From: JABDJZ01 sp047619685
GTDB taxonomy: Bacteria; Bacteroidota; Rhodothermia; Rhodothermales; UBA10348
Reading direction: 5' to 3'
NCBI GenBank assembly: GCA_047619685.1
Contig: JBLHLC010000045.1
Span: 1-28,908, forward strand
Length of the DNA stretch: 28,908 bases
Both the position numbers and the translations under genes were made by a program. Positions 7,980 through 15,588 of the stretch are shown here, piece after piece (position 1 is the stretch's first letter; each line of letters begins with the position of its first letter). Below the pieces are notes generated by a model, which was given only the letters and a program-made list of their open reading frames with translations, was not told the origin of the DNA and made no database searches.

Positions 7980-8063
7980 CTAGTATGTAGGGAGGGCGGG
8001 GTGCGGTGCACGCCTCGTCGCTCTTTTTTTGCTGGGGAGTAGGGCACCAAGAATTGGGCGCAT
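7980..8063 (-). CDS. Putative carA leader peptide ORF, 27 codons, four Arg codons
   Basis: An ATG at 8063 opens a 27-codon frame ending in TAG at 7982-7980, 14 nt before the terminator stem. The peptide starts MRPILGALLPSKKRATRR and ends PALPTY. Arginine occurs at codons 2, 14, 17 and 18 (CGC, AGA, AGG, CGT), directly after an AAA-AAA run. Codons 23-25 contain CCCTCCC (7996-7990), perfectly complementary to GGGAGGG (7950-7944) in the 3' arm of the terminator. A ribosome held at codons 14-18 would leave CCCTCCC free to pair there and block the terminator. A ribosome at the stop would cover it and let the terminator form. No convincing Shine-Dalgarno is seen, so leaderless initiation is possible. 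The ORF and complementarity are visible; the regulatory role is inferred. Confidence 0.5.
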   Translation of the reverse strand: MRPILGALLPSKKRATRRAPHPALPTY

Positions 8064-8079
8064 TTCAAAATAAAACACG

Positions 8080-8109
8080 GGTTCCTTGGGGTCGGTTCCT
8101 ACTGGTTCC
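8080..8109. repeat. Three direct copies of GGTTCC upstream of the car leader
   Basis: GGTTCC occurs at 8080-8085, 8094-8099 and 8104-8109, just upstream of the leader ORF start on the minus strand. Spacings of 14 and 10 nt are not uniform. It may be a protein-binding array in the car promoter region or chance. The remainder of the interval up to 8259 shows no other clear element. Confidence 0.3.
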
Positions 8110-8259
8110 GGGCAGTTTTCCACAATTCGGGTTTCACGGGCCAGAATACGAGTTGCCATGCGCAGGACACCGCCGCGTAAGCTTCATGTACCACTGGCCA
8201 AAGGACTCGAATCCGTCTGGTGGCAACCTCGTTAGATTGGCCGTGTCCTATCCTGGAAT

Positions 8260-8943
8260 ATGAGCCGATCCCAAATCATTGAGCAGGAACGTAGTGCCTA
8301 TGCGACCCGCATGGGCGCCTGCGTGGCAGTTGCGTTGATCTTGGTGATTCTGGCCATTCGATACTGGCCGGTAGCGCCCGAAGAGATTCAGGATATGGTG
8401 TTTGATGCGCGCGGCCAGGACCTCATCCAGATGGAGGAGATTCTTCCGACACAGCAGAATCAGAGTCGCCCGCCTCCTCCGGCCCCTCTGACCCCCGTCG
8501 TTGTCCCGGACGACACTGTCCTGGATGAGATCCAAATCGAGCTCACGGACGAACTCGTTACTGCGGATACGGGAGAAGATGATCAGCAGGAGGAAGAAGG
8601 GTCAACCGCCCCCGTCTCCGGTGGAGCGACGCGGCCGGATTCCGGCCCTCGGGCGTTTCTTATCGTGGAGCCGGAAATTCCGCCCGAAGCGAAGCGGATC
8701 CGCGCGGAAGTTGTGGTGGAAGTGCTGGTAAATCAACGCGGGATGGTTGAATCCGCTCAGGTTGTAGAACGCTTCCTGCTGAAGGGACGCGACAACTCGG
8801 AACGGGAAGCCGTCGCCCTTTTGGGCTACGGGTTGGAGGAAGCCGCCCTCACGGCCGCCCGCGGCTGGAAATTTCGCCCGGCCCGAGAGGATGGAAAGAC
8901 GGTGAGTAGCCTCTACCAGGTGACGCTCAGTTTCGGTGTCTGA
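8260..8943 (+). CDS. TonB C-terminal domain energy-transducer-like protein
   Basis: The 227-residue protein has a short cytoplasmic N-terminus, one membrane helix (about residues 19-36), a Pro-rich stretch (SRPPPPAPLTP), an acidic linker (about 85-115), and a C-terminal TonB-C domain ending AALTAARGWKFRPAREDG...YQVTLSFGV. TonB proteins span the periplasm and pass proton-motive energy from ExbBD to outer-membrane receptors; single-gene relatives are common in Bacteroidota. No ExbB, ExbD or receptor gene is nearby, so its partner is unknown. The ATG at 8260 is well placed before the membrane segment. The stop at 8941-8943 overlaps the GTG start of the next gene by 8 nt, so the two are probably co-translated. 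Divergent from carA. Confidence 0.85.
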   Translation: MSRSQIIEQERSAYATRMGACVAVALILVILAIRYWPVAPEEIQDMVFDARGQDLIQMEEILPTQQNQSRPPPPAPLTPVVVPDDTVLDEIQIELTDELVTADTGEDDQQEEEGSTAPVSGGATRPDSGPRAFLIVEPEIPPEAKRIRAEVVVEVLVNQRGMVESAQVVERFLLKGRDNSEREAVALLGYGLEEAALTAARGWKFRPAREDGKTVSSLYQVTLSFGV

Positions 8944-10093
8944 GCCGCAGAGCCGCGTCCATTCGTTGCCCGATCCCCAGGAAGTATTCCCGGGCGGCCT
9001 CTCTACTTCCGCGAGTCGCGGGCGAAACCTGGCCATTCTGACCCTGGCCGGGGTTGGCCTCATCCTTTTCTACGTCCTCGCATCCCGCGTCCTGCGGGGG
9101 CCGCTCCTGGCGCTCTTCCCCGTCGAAGGTCTCTCCTTGACCGAAGCCATTCTGGTCGCGGCCGGGGGGCCAGTAGTTCTATTCGGGATCATCCTTGTCC
9201 ACGAACTCGGCCACGTGGCTGGCGGTCAATTGGCAGGTTTCAGCTTCCGGATGCTGGCCGCGGGACCACTACGGATGGCCAAGGTTGGCGGCCGGCTTCA
9301 GCTTGGCCTCAACCTCGACCCCGGCATGATGGCCGGTTATGCTGTCAGCGTCCCGCGGACCGTTGGTGGACTTCGCGGCGGGATGTTAAAGGCCGTCGCG
9401 GCGGGACCCGTCGCCAGTTTGGGAGGAGGCTTGGTGGGGCTCGTCGCGGCAGGGCTGATGGCTCCGGACTCGGGGCTGGAAGCGGTGATTCGCGCGCTCG
9501 CAGGCCTCTTTGGACTGGGCTCAATGCTTGTGGGAGTGGGAACGCTGGTTCCGTTCGGGCTGTCCGGCGGCGCCCCCAGTGACGGCGCGCGGATCGTTCA
9601 ACTGGCGCGCAAGGATGCCGCCTCGAGAAGAGACCTTGCCCTTCTGAGCCTTTCCGCCCTGAGTATGGATGGAATGCGGCCGCGCGACTGGCCCGGGCAA
9701 CTGGTTGCCAACTGCCTGGAATTGGACGACAAGACTGTGAAGAGTCACCTGGCACACCTGATGGCCTTCCAGGCCGCCTGGGACGACGGGCGCCTGGACA
9801 CAGCCGCGCTCCTCCTGTCGGGTCTACTCCGCCAGGCTGGAGACCTGCGGCTAGAACTCAAGCGTGATCTGGCCTGTGACACCGCCCTTTTCGCCCAGAT
9901 CGTCTCGGAAGACCCCCGACTGGCGACAGCCTGGTGGCGCGCAGCAGAAGGGTCATTGCGAATACCCGGACTCGTGGCTGCCGCCCTATTCAGCCCCGAA
10001 TCAGAGCGCCCTGCCAGGCGTCAGGAGATGGAGCGCGCGCTGACCGACCCTTTGGATGCCGGCGTCGCCCGGTTCTACCACGACTTGTTGTAG
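8936..10093 (+). CDS. M50 (site-2-protease-like) membrane zinc metalloprotease
   Basis: The 385-residue protein carries the zinc motif HELGH at 89-93 inside a hydrophobic segment, and a second metal motif, GGAPSDGARI with Asp215, after further membrane helices (about 32-60, 72-98, 145-205). This is the M50 arrangement used for intramembrane proteolysis of single-pass proteins. There is no PDZ domain. The C-terminal 165 residues are soluble, helical and may form a repeat-like platform. The GTG start at 8936 overlaps the preceding TonB-like gene by 8 nt; the first Met alternatives lie too deep. The 3' end overlaps the convergent lipoprotein gene by 19 nt. The substrate is unknown. An alternative reading is a non-proteolytic M50 homologue, but both metal motifs are intact. 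Confidence 0.85.
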   Translation: MSEPQSRVHSLPDPQEVFPGGLSTSASRGRNLAILTLAGVGLILFYVLASRVLRGPLLALFPVEGLSLTEAILVAAGGPVVLFGIILVHELGHVAGGQLAGFSFRMLAAGPLRMAKVGGRLQLGLNLDPGMMAGYAVSVPRTVGGLRGGMLKAVAAGPVASLGGGLVGLVAAGLMAPDSGLEAVIRALAGLFGLGSMLVGVGTLVPFGLSGGAPSDGARIVQLARKDAASRRDLALLSLSALSMDGMRPRDWPGQLVANCLELDDKTVKSHLAHLMAFQAAWDDGRLDTAALLLSGLLRQAGDLRLELKRDLACDTALFAQIVSEDPRLATAWWRAAEGSLRIPGLVAAALFSPESERPARRQEMERALTDPLDAGVARFYHDLL

Positions 10094-12144
10094 GCGATGC
10101 GGGTGAGCCTTGCGTCCGGGTTCTCCTTGTTCCAAACGTTTCCGTACTCCAGGACATAGAGGTCTCCATTGGGGCCGAAACGGAGATCCATGGGACGGCT
10201 AAGCGTGGTCCCTTCCAGGAAGGTCTCCATGTGTCCGTACCATCCCCACTCGTCAATGTCGACCGTGTAGATCCGGTTGCGCATCCATTCGTACATGAAG
10301 AGGCGTCCCGAGTAGTACTCCGGGAAGCCGCCGTCCGCGTCCGCGTAATCATCCGCGTAGTAGACAGGGCCGGCCATCGCGGTTCTTCCGCCCTGTTCCA
10401 GGAGGGGAAACTCCTTCGATGGGGAGTACGGATACCAGATCCACGCACCTTGAGCTGGTGGCAAGAACGTGCGCCCCGTGTTGTTCGGCGACTCATTGGA
10501 AGGGGCCGCTTCGACTGCAAAATCGCCGGCTACTTCGCGGGCGAAATCAAAGGCCGCGTACGGCTTGTTGTTGCCCACGAAGTATGGCCAACCGAAAAAT
10601 CCGGGACCGCGAGCCTGATTGATTTCGTCGTGGCCCTTGGGACCGCGGAGAGAATCGTCATCGCTGGCATCCGGGCCAACGTCGCCCCAGTAGAGCCAGC
10701 CGGTTCGCTGATCCACGTCGATGCGAAAGGGGTTGCGAAGGCCCATGGCGAAGATCTCGGGGCGGCCTCTGGACCCGTCCGCGGGGAACAGGTTGCCGGC
10801 CGGGATCTCGTAGCCGCCCTCTGGAAGCGGCTTGACTCGCATGATCTTGCCTCGGAGGTCGGCGGAGTTTGCCGACGTCCGCTGTGCGTCCCACGCCGCC
10901 CTGCCCGGCCGCGGGTCCGACGGCGAAAAGCCCGACGAGGCGAAAGGGTTGGTGTCGTCACCCGCCGAGACGTAGAGTGTCCCGTCCGGTCCGAATTCGA
11001 CCGATCCGCCGGCGTGGCAGCACTCATCTCTCTGGGTGACAACGTCCAGGATGAAGGACTCGCTCTCCAGATCCAGCGTACTGCCGGTGAGCGTGAATCT
11101 GGACAAGCGATTCGCCGAGACTTCCGGAGTGGAGTAGTAGAGATACACCCAGCCGTTCTCCGAAAACGCCGGATCCAGAGCCATCCCCAGAAGACCGTCC
11201 TCGAACGGCTGGACGACCGGAATGGTGGCGGCCAGCACGTCCGTCCCGGCCACAGGGTCTACCAGGTGAACTTGGCCCGCGCGTTCGATGAAGATGACCC
11301 GCCCGTCCGGAAGTACGTCCAGTTCCATGGGCTCATTGAGCGTGTCGGCCAGAACCGTCATGGAAAACGCCTCCACCGATGGTCTCACCGTCGGGGCCGA
11401 GTAGTCCTTGCTTCCTGGCTGCCCGATGGCCCACTCAAGGCCGCCCCGAATATGCTCAACGAACAGGGGGTCGGTATAGGAGGCCTCGGTATGCCCAAGC
11501 GCGGTATAGAACGAGCGGCCGCCCTCAAATTCGTGGTACCAAGCGATGGGGTGCTCTGAAGTGACGGGGTTCTGCTGGGCAGTCTTGTAGGTGAACTCGT
11601 CCACGGTCAGCAGGACATTGACGAACCGGTTGGTAGACCGCATGTCGTACCACTCGTCTATTTTTGTCCAGGTTGCCGGAAGGTGCGCGGTTGCGCCAAA
11701 CGTGGAATCCGTGACCGTGATGACGCCCTCTGGGGTGCCTGCCGGATGGCCGGTGAAATACGCGCCCACCATGCGCCCGTACCACGGCCAGTCGTATTCC
11801 GTATCCGTCGCCGAGTGAATACCCACGTATCCGCCTCCAGCCTGTATGAACCGCTGGAGTTCGCGTTCTCCTTCGCCGTCCAGGACGTCCATGGTGGTCA
11901 TCAGGAACACCACGGCATCGAACGAAGCCAATCCTCCTTTGTGGAAGACCGTGGAGTCCTCCGTGATCTGGATCTGGTACCCCTCCTCTTCGGCCATCTT
12001 TGCAAGCATGGCTTGCCCCGCCTCGATGGAAGCGTGCCGAAAGCCGTTGGTTGCCGAGAATACCAGCACCGAAGGCTGAGGACTGGAGCAGGCGCCCAGG
12101 AAGAAGGCCAGGGCCAGCGTTAGGAATTGTCCGGAGCGAATCAT
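10075..12144 (-). CDS. ThuA-domain / PQQ-dependent sugar dehydrogenase-like lipoprotein
   Basis: Starting at the ATG at 12144, the 689-residue product begins with a lipoprotein signal peptide (MIRSGQFLTLALAFFLGAC, lipid Cys19). Residues of about 25-240 are a ThuA-like domain, an amidotransferase-like fold found in trehalose-utilisation proteins, with signatures GGGYVGIHSATDTEYDW and GRSFYTALGHT. Residues of about 255-689 form a beta-propeller of the soluble glucose/sorbosone dehydrogenase family, beginning LNEPMELDVLPDGRVIFIERAG and containing GHDEINQARGPGFFGWPY. Such fusions are frequent in Bacteroidota and are thought to act on extracytoplasmic sugars. The true substrate is not evident. The frame is open further upstream, but the lipobox fixes the start. 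It converges on the M50 gene with a 19-nt overlap. Confidence 0.92.
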   Translation of the reverse strand: MIRSGQFLTLALAFFLGACSSPQPSVLVFSATNGFRHASIEAGQAMLAKMAEEEGYQIQITEDSTVFHKGGLASFDAVVFLMTTMDVLDGEGERELQRFIQAGGGYVGIHSATDTEYDWPWYGRMVGAYFTGHPAGTPEGVITVTDSTFGATAHLPATWTKIDEWYDMRSTNRFVNVLLTVDEFTYKTAQQNPVTSEHPIAWYHEFEGGRSFYTALGHTEASYTDPLFVEHIRGGLEWAIGQPGSKDYSAPTVRPSVEAFSMTVLADTLNEPMELDVLPDGRVIFIERAGQVHLVDPVAGTDVLAATIPVVQPFEDGLLGMALDPAFSENGWVYLYYSTPEVSANRLSRFTLTGSTLDLESESFILDVVTQRDECCHAGGSVEFGPDGTLYVSAGDDTNPFASSGFSPSDPRPGRAAWDAQRTSANSADLRGKIMRVKPLPEGGYEIPAGNLFPADGSRGRPEIFAMGLRNPFRIDVDQRTGWLYWGDVGPDASDDDSLRGPKGHDEINQARGPGFFGWPYFVGNNKPYAAFDFAREVAGDFAVEAAPSNESPNNTGRTFLPPAQGAWIWYPYSPSKEFPLLEQGGRTAMAGPVYYADDYADADGGFPEYYSGRLFMYEWMRNRIYTVDIDEWGWYGHMETFLEGTTLSRPMDLRFGPNGDLYVLEYGNVWNKENPDARLTRIAYNKSW

Positions 12145-12241
12145 CAGTCTGAAGGAAGCGGTGAACGGAATCGGCGCCTGCAAGGATACGGCGTTCCAGA
12201 ACCCTGTTGCGGAAATGCGAGGCGCCACCTATCTAAAAGCC

Positions 12242-12901
12242 ATGAGATTGTTGAGACTTTTCCTGATCACGGTGGCCATCGTCGCGGTTGCGGCGGCAGT
12301 CATTGCGCTGGTGATATTTCTGAACCGCGTTCGGCTCTCCGAGTCGGAGGCCAGAACGATCATTGTGGATACATTCCTGCGCGATGAACCGGACGCTTTT
12401 GTCGTCACCGGCACCATCACGTTCTCTACTTCCGTGGAGTCCTACTCCGGGAAGCGGCTACTCCCGGGCGTTCTGAACCTGGACTTGGGCACGACCATCG
12501 CGACGGTAAGGGCGCCGGGGCGGGCCGTCTACGGATTCGACGCGAGCGTGCTTGATGGAGAGGACATTCACCTCCGTGGTGACACCGTTCTGGTGCGGCT
12601 GCCACCGTTGGAAATATTCGCTGTCGAACCGGACCTCGAACTGCTCGAGGAGCGCGTGGAAGTGGGCTGGGCAAGGCTCTACCGATCAAGCGGGCAGACG
12701 CAGTCTCTCATGGCCATCCGCAAACTCCTGCCTGCCATGCGGCGGCTGGCCACGGAACACCTTGCCGAATCGGAGTACCCAGCGGAGAACACCAAGCGGG
12801 CTGTCGAGCAGATTCTTGGCCCGGTCTTCCGGGCAGCAGGCACCGAGAATCCGGTGTTTGTTATTCAGATTCGGCCGACGGTAATCCTGCCTTCGGGATA
12901 A
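12242..12901 (+). CDS. DUF4230 family membrane-anchored protein
   Basis: From the ATG at 12242 the protein has 219 residues, with one N-terminal membrane helix (about 5-27) and an otherwise extracytoplasmic domain. The central pattern VYGFDASVLDGEDIHLRGDTVLVRLPPLEIFAVEPD, followed by a helical segment with a long charged run and ILGPVFRAAG, matches my memory of DUF4230 proteins. Their function is not established. The gene is divergent from the ThuA lipoprotein (97-nt gap) and its 3' end overlaps the decayed kinase gene by 41 nt. An upstream in-frame Met at 12161 is possible but would put an improbable extension before the membrane helix. Confidence 0.75.
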   Translation: MRLLRLFLITVAIVAVAAAVIALVIFLNRVRLSESEARTIIVDTFLRDEPDAFVVTGTITFSTSVESYSGKRLLPGVLNLDLGTTIATVRAPGRAVYGFDASVLDGEDIHLRGDTVLVRLPPLEIFAVEPDLELLEERVEVGWARLYRSSGQTQSLMAIRKLLPAMRRLATEHLAESEYPAENTKRAVEQILGPVFRAAGTENPVFVIQIRPTVILPSG

Positions 12902-13469
12902 GCGACACGCGTGCCGACCCAATCGGGATACGTGCCTCCACCGTGACGCCCCGCCCAGGCTCGGACGACAGCGCGAATGATCCCCTGACACTGGTTATGC
13001 GCTCCCGCATGCCATCGAGGCCCATCCCCTTGCGGGCACCAGACGTGAGCTTCGCGATGCCGCACCCGTCATCCACGACAGCCAGGTAAAGTGCGGTATC
13101 CGTGGCCCTGGCGACCACCGTCACCGCCGTGGCTTTCGCATGTTTTGCGGCATTCGACAGGCCTTCCTGAATGAAACGAAAAGCCGCAGATTCCACGGCC
13201 TCCGGCAGCCGGGGCATGCCCTTCAAGTTCAGATCCCGTTTGGCCCGAAGCCCCGTTGTTTCGTGGAAGCGCTGCAGATGCCCGACCAGCGCCGGTTCCA
13301 GCCCGTAGGAGTCCAGTGCCGCTGGCCTCAGGTCAAAAGACAACCCCCTGACCTGGTCTACCAGATCAGCAATCATTTTCCGGGCGGACTCAAGCCTGGC
13401 GTCCGGGTAAGCCTCAAGGTGCGCAGGCAGTCCGAGGTGTACCGCGCCGAGGGTGCCACCTATCTCATC
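12861..13469 (-). pseudogene. NarL-type sensor histidine kinase remnant (no phospho-accepting His, N-terminus lost)
   Basis: From 13469 to the stop at 12861 the sequence is a clear HisKA_3/HATPase kinase core. DEIGGTLGAVHLGL matches the residues that normally follow the phospho-accepting His, then RGLSFDLRPAALDSYGLEPAL, an N box (IQEGLSNAAKHAKA), the Asp box VVDDGCGI, and the glycine box GMGLDGMRER. The His itself is missing: DEIGG is preceded by LPG instead of the usual LH. Everything upstream in this frame (open to 13595) is out-of-frame response-regulator DNA, so the sensor region and the start of the dimerisation domain are gone. A deletion appears to have joined this kinase to the upstream regulator gene. 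An assembly error would look the same. The ATP-binding part could still be expressed. Confidence 0.7.
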
Positions 13470-13506
13470 GCCAGGGAGCCTGAGGTCGGGTCCTCCAGCA
13501 ACCTGG

Positions 13507-13923
13507 TCACCAACCGCCGGGAGATCTTGGAGGATAGGTACATGTCGCCATTGGAGACCGCTCGCAGGCCTCCCGGAGTTCGACGGCTGTCGCATCCTTT
13601 GTCACATACCCCTGCACGCCCGCCCTCAAGGCCCGAAGGACCCAATCTTCGGTCTTGTGCATGGATAGCGCGATCGTGCGGACCTCCGGGTAGTCGCGCG
13701 CTATTCGCGCCGCCGCGTCCGTCCCGGTCATGGCCGGCATCGATATGTCCAGGGCCACCATGTCGGGTCGATGCTCTTCAACGCGCTCCAGAAGCTCCAG
13801 GCCATTCGCGGCCTGCGCCATCACCTCAAACTCAGTCATGTGCTGGCTCAGGGAGGCAACGCCCTCACGCATCATGGCGTGGTCGTCGGCGAGCACTATG
13901 CGCGTCTTAGCCGAAGCGGTCAT
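13507..13923 (-). pseudogene. NarL/LuxR-type response regulator, frameshifted and lacking its HTH domain
   Basis: The ATG at 13923, with AAGGGGG just before it, starts a normal receiver domain: acidic pair in VLADDHA, phospho-acceptor Asp59 in VALDISMPAMTG, Ser87, and Lys109 in GYVTKD. After VELREA the frame runs into unrelated residues and stops at 13507. Adding one C at about 13567 restores the expected continuation (LRAVSNGDMYLSSKISRRLV) in the neighbouring frame. Even so, no LuxR helix-turn-helix follows: the restored frame ends by 13460 and the DNA turns into kinase sequence at 13469. So the gene has a 1-nt deletion plus a larger deletion. It may survive as a receiver-only protein; as a transcription factor it is dead. 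Confidence 0.75.
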
Positions 13924-14004
13924 TCCCCCTTGATTTTTCCCCGACCCCAAGATAGCCCGGGCATCGAGTACCTTGCCCGACCGTCGCATAGAAAACCTTC
14001 CCAA

Positions 14005-15528
14005 GTGATCTACCTCGTCTTAGCCGCTTATTTCGCCATCCTCTTCGGCATCGGGCTCATGGCCCGAAACCGCGTGCACGATGCGGAGGACTATTTTGTT
14101 GGGGGGAAAAAGCTAGGATACTGGGTTGTGGCCTTCTCCGCCCGCGCTACCGGTGAGTCGGCCTGGCTGCTGCTGGGGTTAACGGGACTGGGGGCGATGG
14201 TCGGACTGAGCGGCCTCTGGGTGGTGCTCGGGGAAGTCATCGGCGTCACGGCTTCCTGGTTCTTGATGGCTAAACCCTTCAAGCGGCTCACCGATCAGTA
14301 CGGCTCACTCACGGTTCCCGACTTCTTGGTCAGCCACTTTTCTGACGGCACCCCGGAGTCGGACCGGCTGACCAGACGAGTTCGAGCCGTTGCGGCGGGC
14401 ACGCTGGCGATTTTCGTCACGATCTACGTTTCTGCCCAGATTGATGCGACCGGAAAGGCATTCGAACATTTCCTGGACTGGAACTACTACACAGGAATCC
14501 TAGTCGGCTTTGCGATTGTCGTCGCCTATACATTCGCCGGCGGATTCGTGGCCGTAGCATGGTCAGACCTTTTCCAGGGAGCCATGATGGCCCTCGGCCT
14601 GGTACTCGTCCCGATCATGGCCTTCTTCGTCATGCCGTCGGGGTCCAACCTCATAACCGAACTTCACGCCGTAGATCCGGGATTGACCTCCGTGTGGGGC
14701 CCCAGCGGTGCGTCGATCGCCGGCGTTGCTCTGATTGTCAGCTACCTGGCCATTGGATTGGGCTTTCTGGGGTCGCCTCAGGTCTTCGTGCGATTCATGT
14801 CCATCAAGTCTGTGGAGGAAATTGATCGCGGGCGCTGGGTAGCAATAGGTTACACCCTCCTGACAGACACCGGGGCGGTCTTGACCGGCATGCTGGGACG
14901 CTTCCTGTTGGTGGGGCCGAGCCAGGACGTGGAGTCTGTGCTGGGTGTCGCGGCCGAAGGCGTGCTTCCCATCATCGTGGAATACCTCTTCCCTGCCATC
15001 GTGGTTGGCGTGTTCGTGGCAGCCGTTCTTTCGGCCATCATGTCCACGATCGATTCCCTGCTCATCGTTGCTTCAAGCGCTGTGACACGGGACTACTACC
15101 AACAACTCTATCACCCCGAGATCGAAAGCGTCCGGCTTACCCGGCTTTCGCGCATTGCCACGCTGGTCATTGCGGTGACTTCCCTCACCCTGGCACTTGT
15201 CGTTTCGGTACTCTCGCCAGACCGAACCCTCTTCTGGTTCGTGATCTTTGGATGGTCCGGAATTGCAGCCACGTTCTGCCCAGCCATCATCCTCACGCTT
15301 TCGTGGCGGGGCTATAACGTCCACGGCGTGCTTGCCTCCATGATCGTCGGATTCTTCAGTATCCCCTTTTTCAAATTTGTGGTCCCTCTTCTGGGCGAAG
15401 CCGGCCGCGTCTTTTCCCTTGCGGGCGAGATGGCGCCGTCTTTTGTGACCGCGCTCGTTGCTGGGTATCTGGTCTCCAAGGTGACCAGTCGGAAACCCCC
15501 CGGATCAATCCCATTACCCGGCGGTTGA
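14005..15528 (+). CDS. Sodium:solute symporter (PutP-like SSS family)
   Basis: The 507-residue integral membrane protein has about 13 predicted helices. It opens with a helix (IYLVLAAYFAILFGIGLMARNR), then DAEDYFVGGKKLGYWVVAFSARATGESAWLLLG, the SSS-family stretch that precedes helix 2 and carries sodium/substrate residues in PutP. Later AYTFAGGFVAVAWSDLFQG is the conserved SSS signature around helix 5. By family it imports a small organic solute, such as proline or another compatible solute, with Na+; the substrate is not determined here. I place the start at GTG 14005 because it sits directly before helix 1. There is no clear ribosome-binding site, and upstream in-frame codons are antisense to the response regulator. 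It is divergent from the decayed two-component genes (81-nt gap), which may once have controlled it. Confidence 0.9.
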   Translation: MIYLVLAAYFAILFGIGLMARNRVHDAEDYFVGGKKLGYWVVAFSARATGESAWLLLGLTGLGAMVGLSGLWVVLGEVIGVTASWFLMAKPFKRLTDQYGSLTVPDFLVSHFSDGTPESDRLTRRVRAVAAGTLAIFVTIYVSAQIDATGKAFEHFLDWNYYTGILVGFAIVVAYTFAGGFVAVAWSDLFQGAMMALGLVLVPIMAFFVMPSGSNLITELHAVDPGLTSVWGPSGASIAGVALIVSYLAIGLGFLGSPQVFVRFMSIKSVEEIDRGRWVAIGYTLLTDTGAVLTGMLGRFLLVGPSQDVESVLGVAAEGVLPIIVEYLFPAIVVGVFVAAVLSAIMSTIDSLLIVASSAVTRDYYQQLYHPEIESVRLTRLSRIATLVIAVTSLTLALVVSVLSPDRTLFWFVIFGWSGIAATFCPAIILTLSWRGYNVHGVLASMIVGFFSIPFFKFVVPLLGEAGRVFSLAGEMAPSFVTALVAGYLVSKVTSRKPPGSIPLPGG

Positions 15529-15559
15529 GGCGTCCAAAGGGCGGAATCTTCGGACGCCT
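15528..15559. other. Inverted repeat between symporter and desaturase genes
   Basis: AGGCGTCC (15528-15535) and GGACGCCT (15552-15559) are exact reverse complements separated by 16 nt, starting at the last base of the symporter stop codon. There is no T-run, so it is either a weak 3' stem-loop or an operator for the desaturase 30 nt downstream. Confidence 0.35.
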
Positions 15560-15588
15560 GGACCTTATCAAAAAGACGCACAGCCTGC

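Noticed and set aside
7935..8063. PyrR-binding loop in the carA leader
   Set aside because: I looked for the AGAGAGG-type PyrR loop consensus near the hairpin and did not find it, so PyrR control is not supported.
9934..11559. 541-codon plus-strand open frame opposite the ThuA/sugar-dehydrogenase gene
   Set aside because: Antisense shadow of a clearly conserved lipoprotein gene; Arg-rich, low-complexity composition and no motif.
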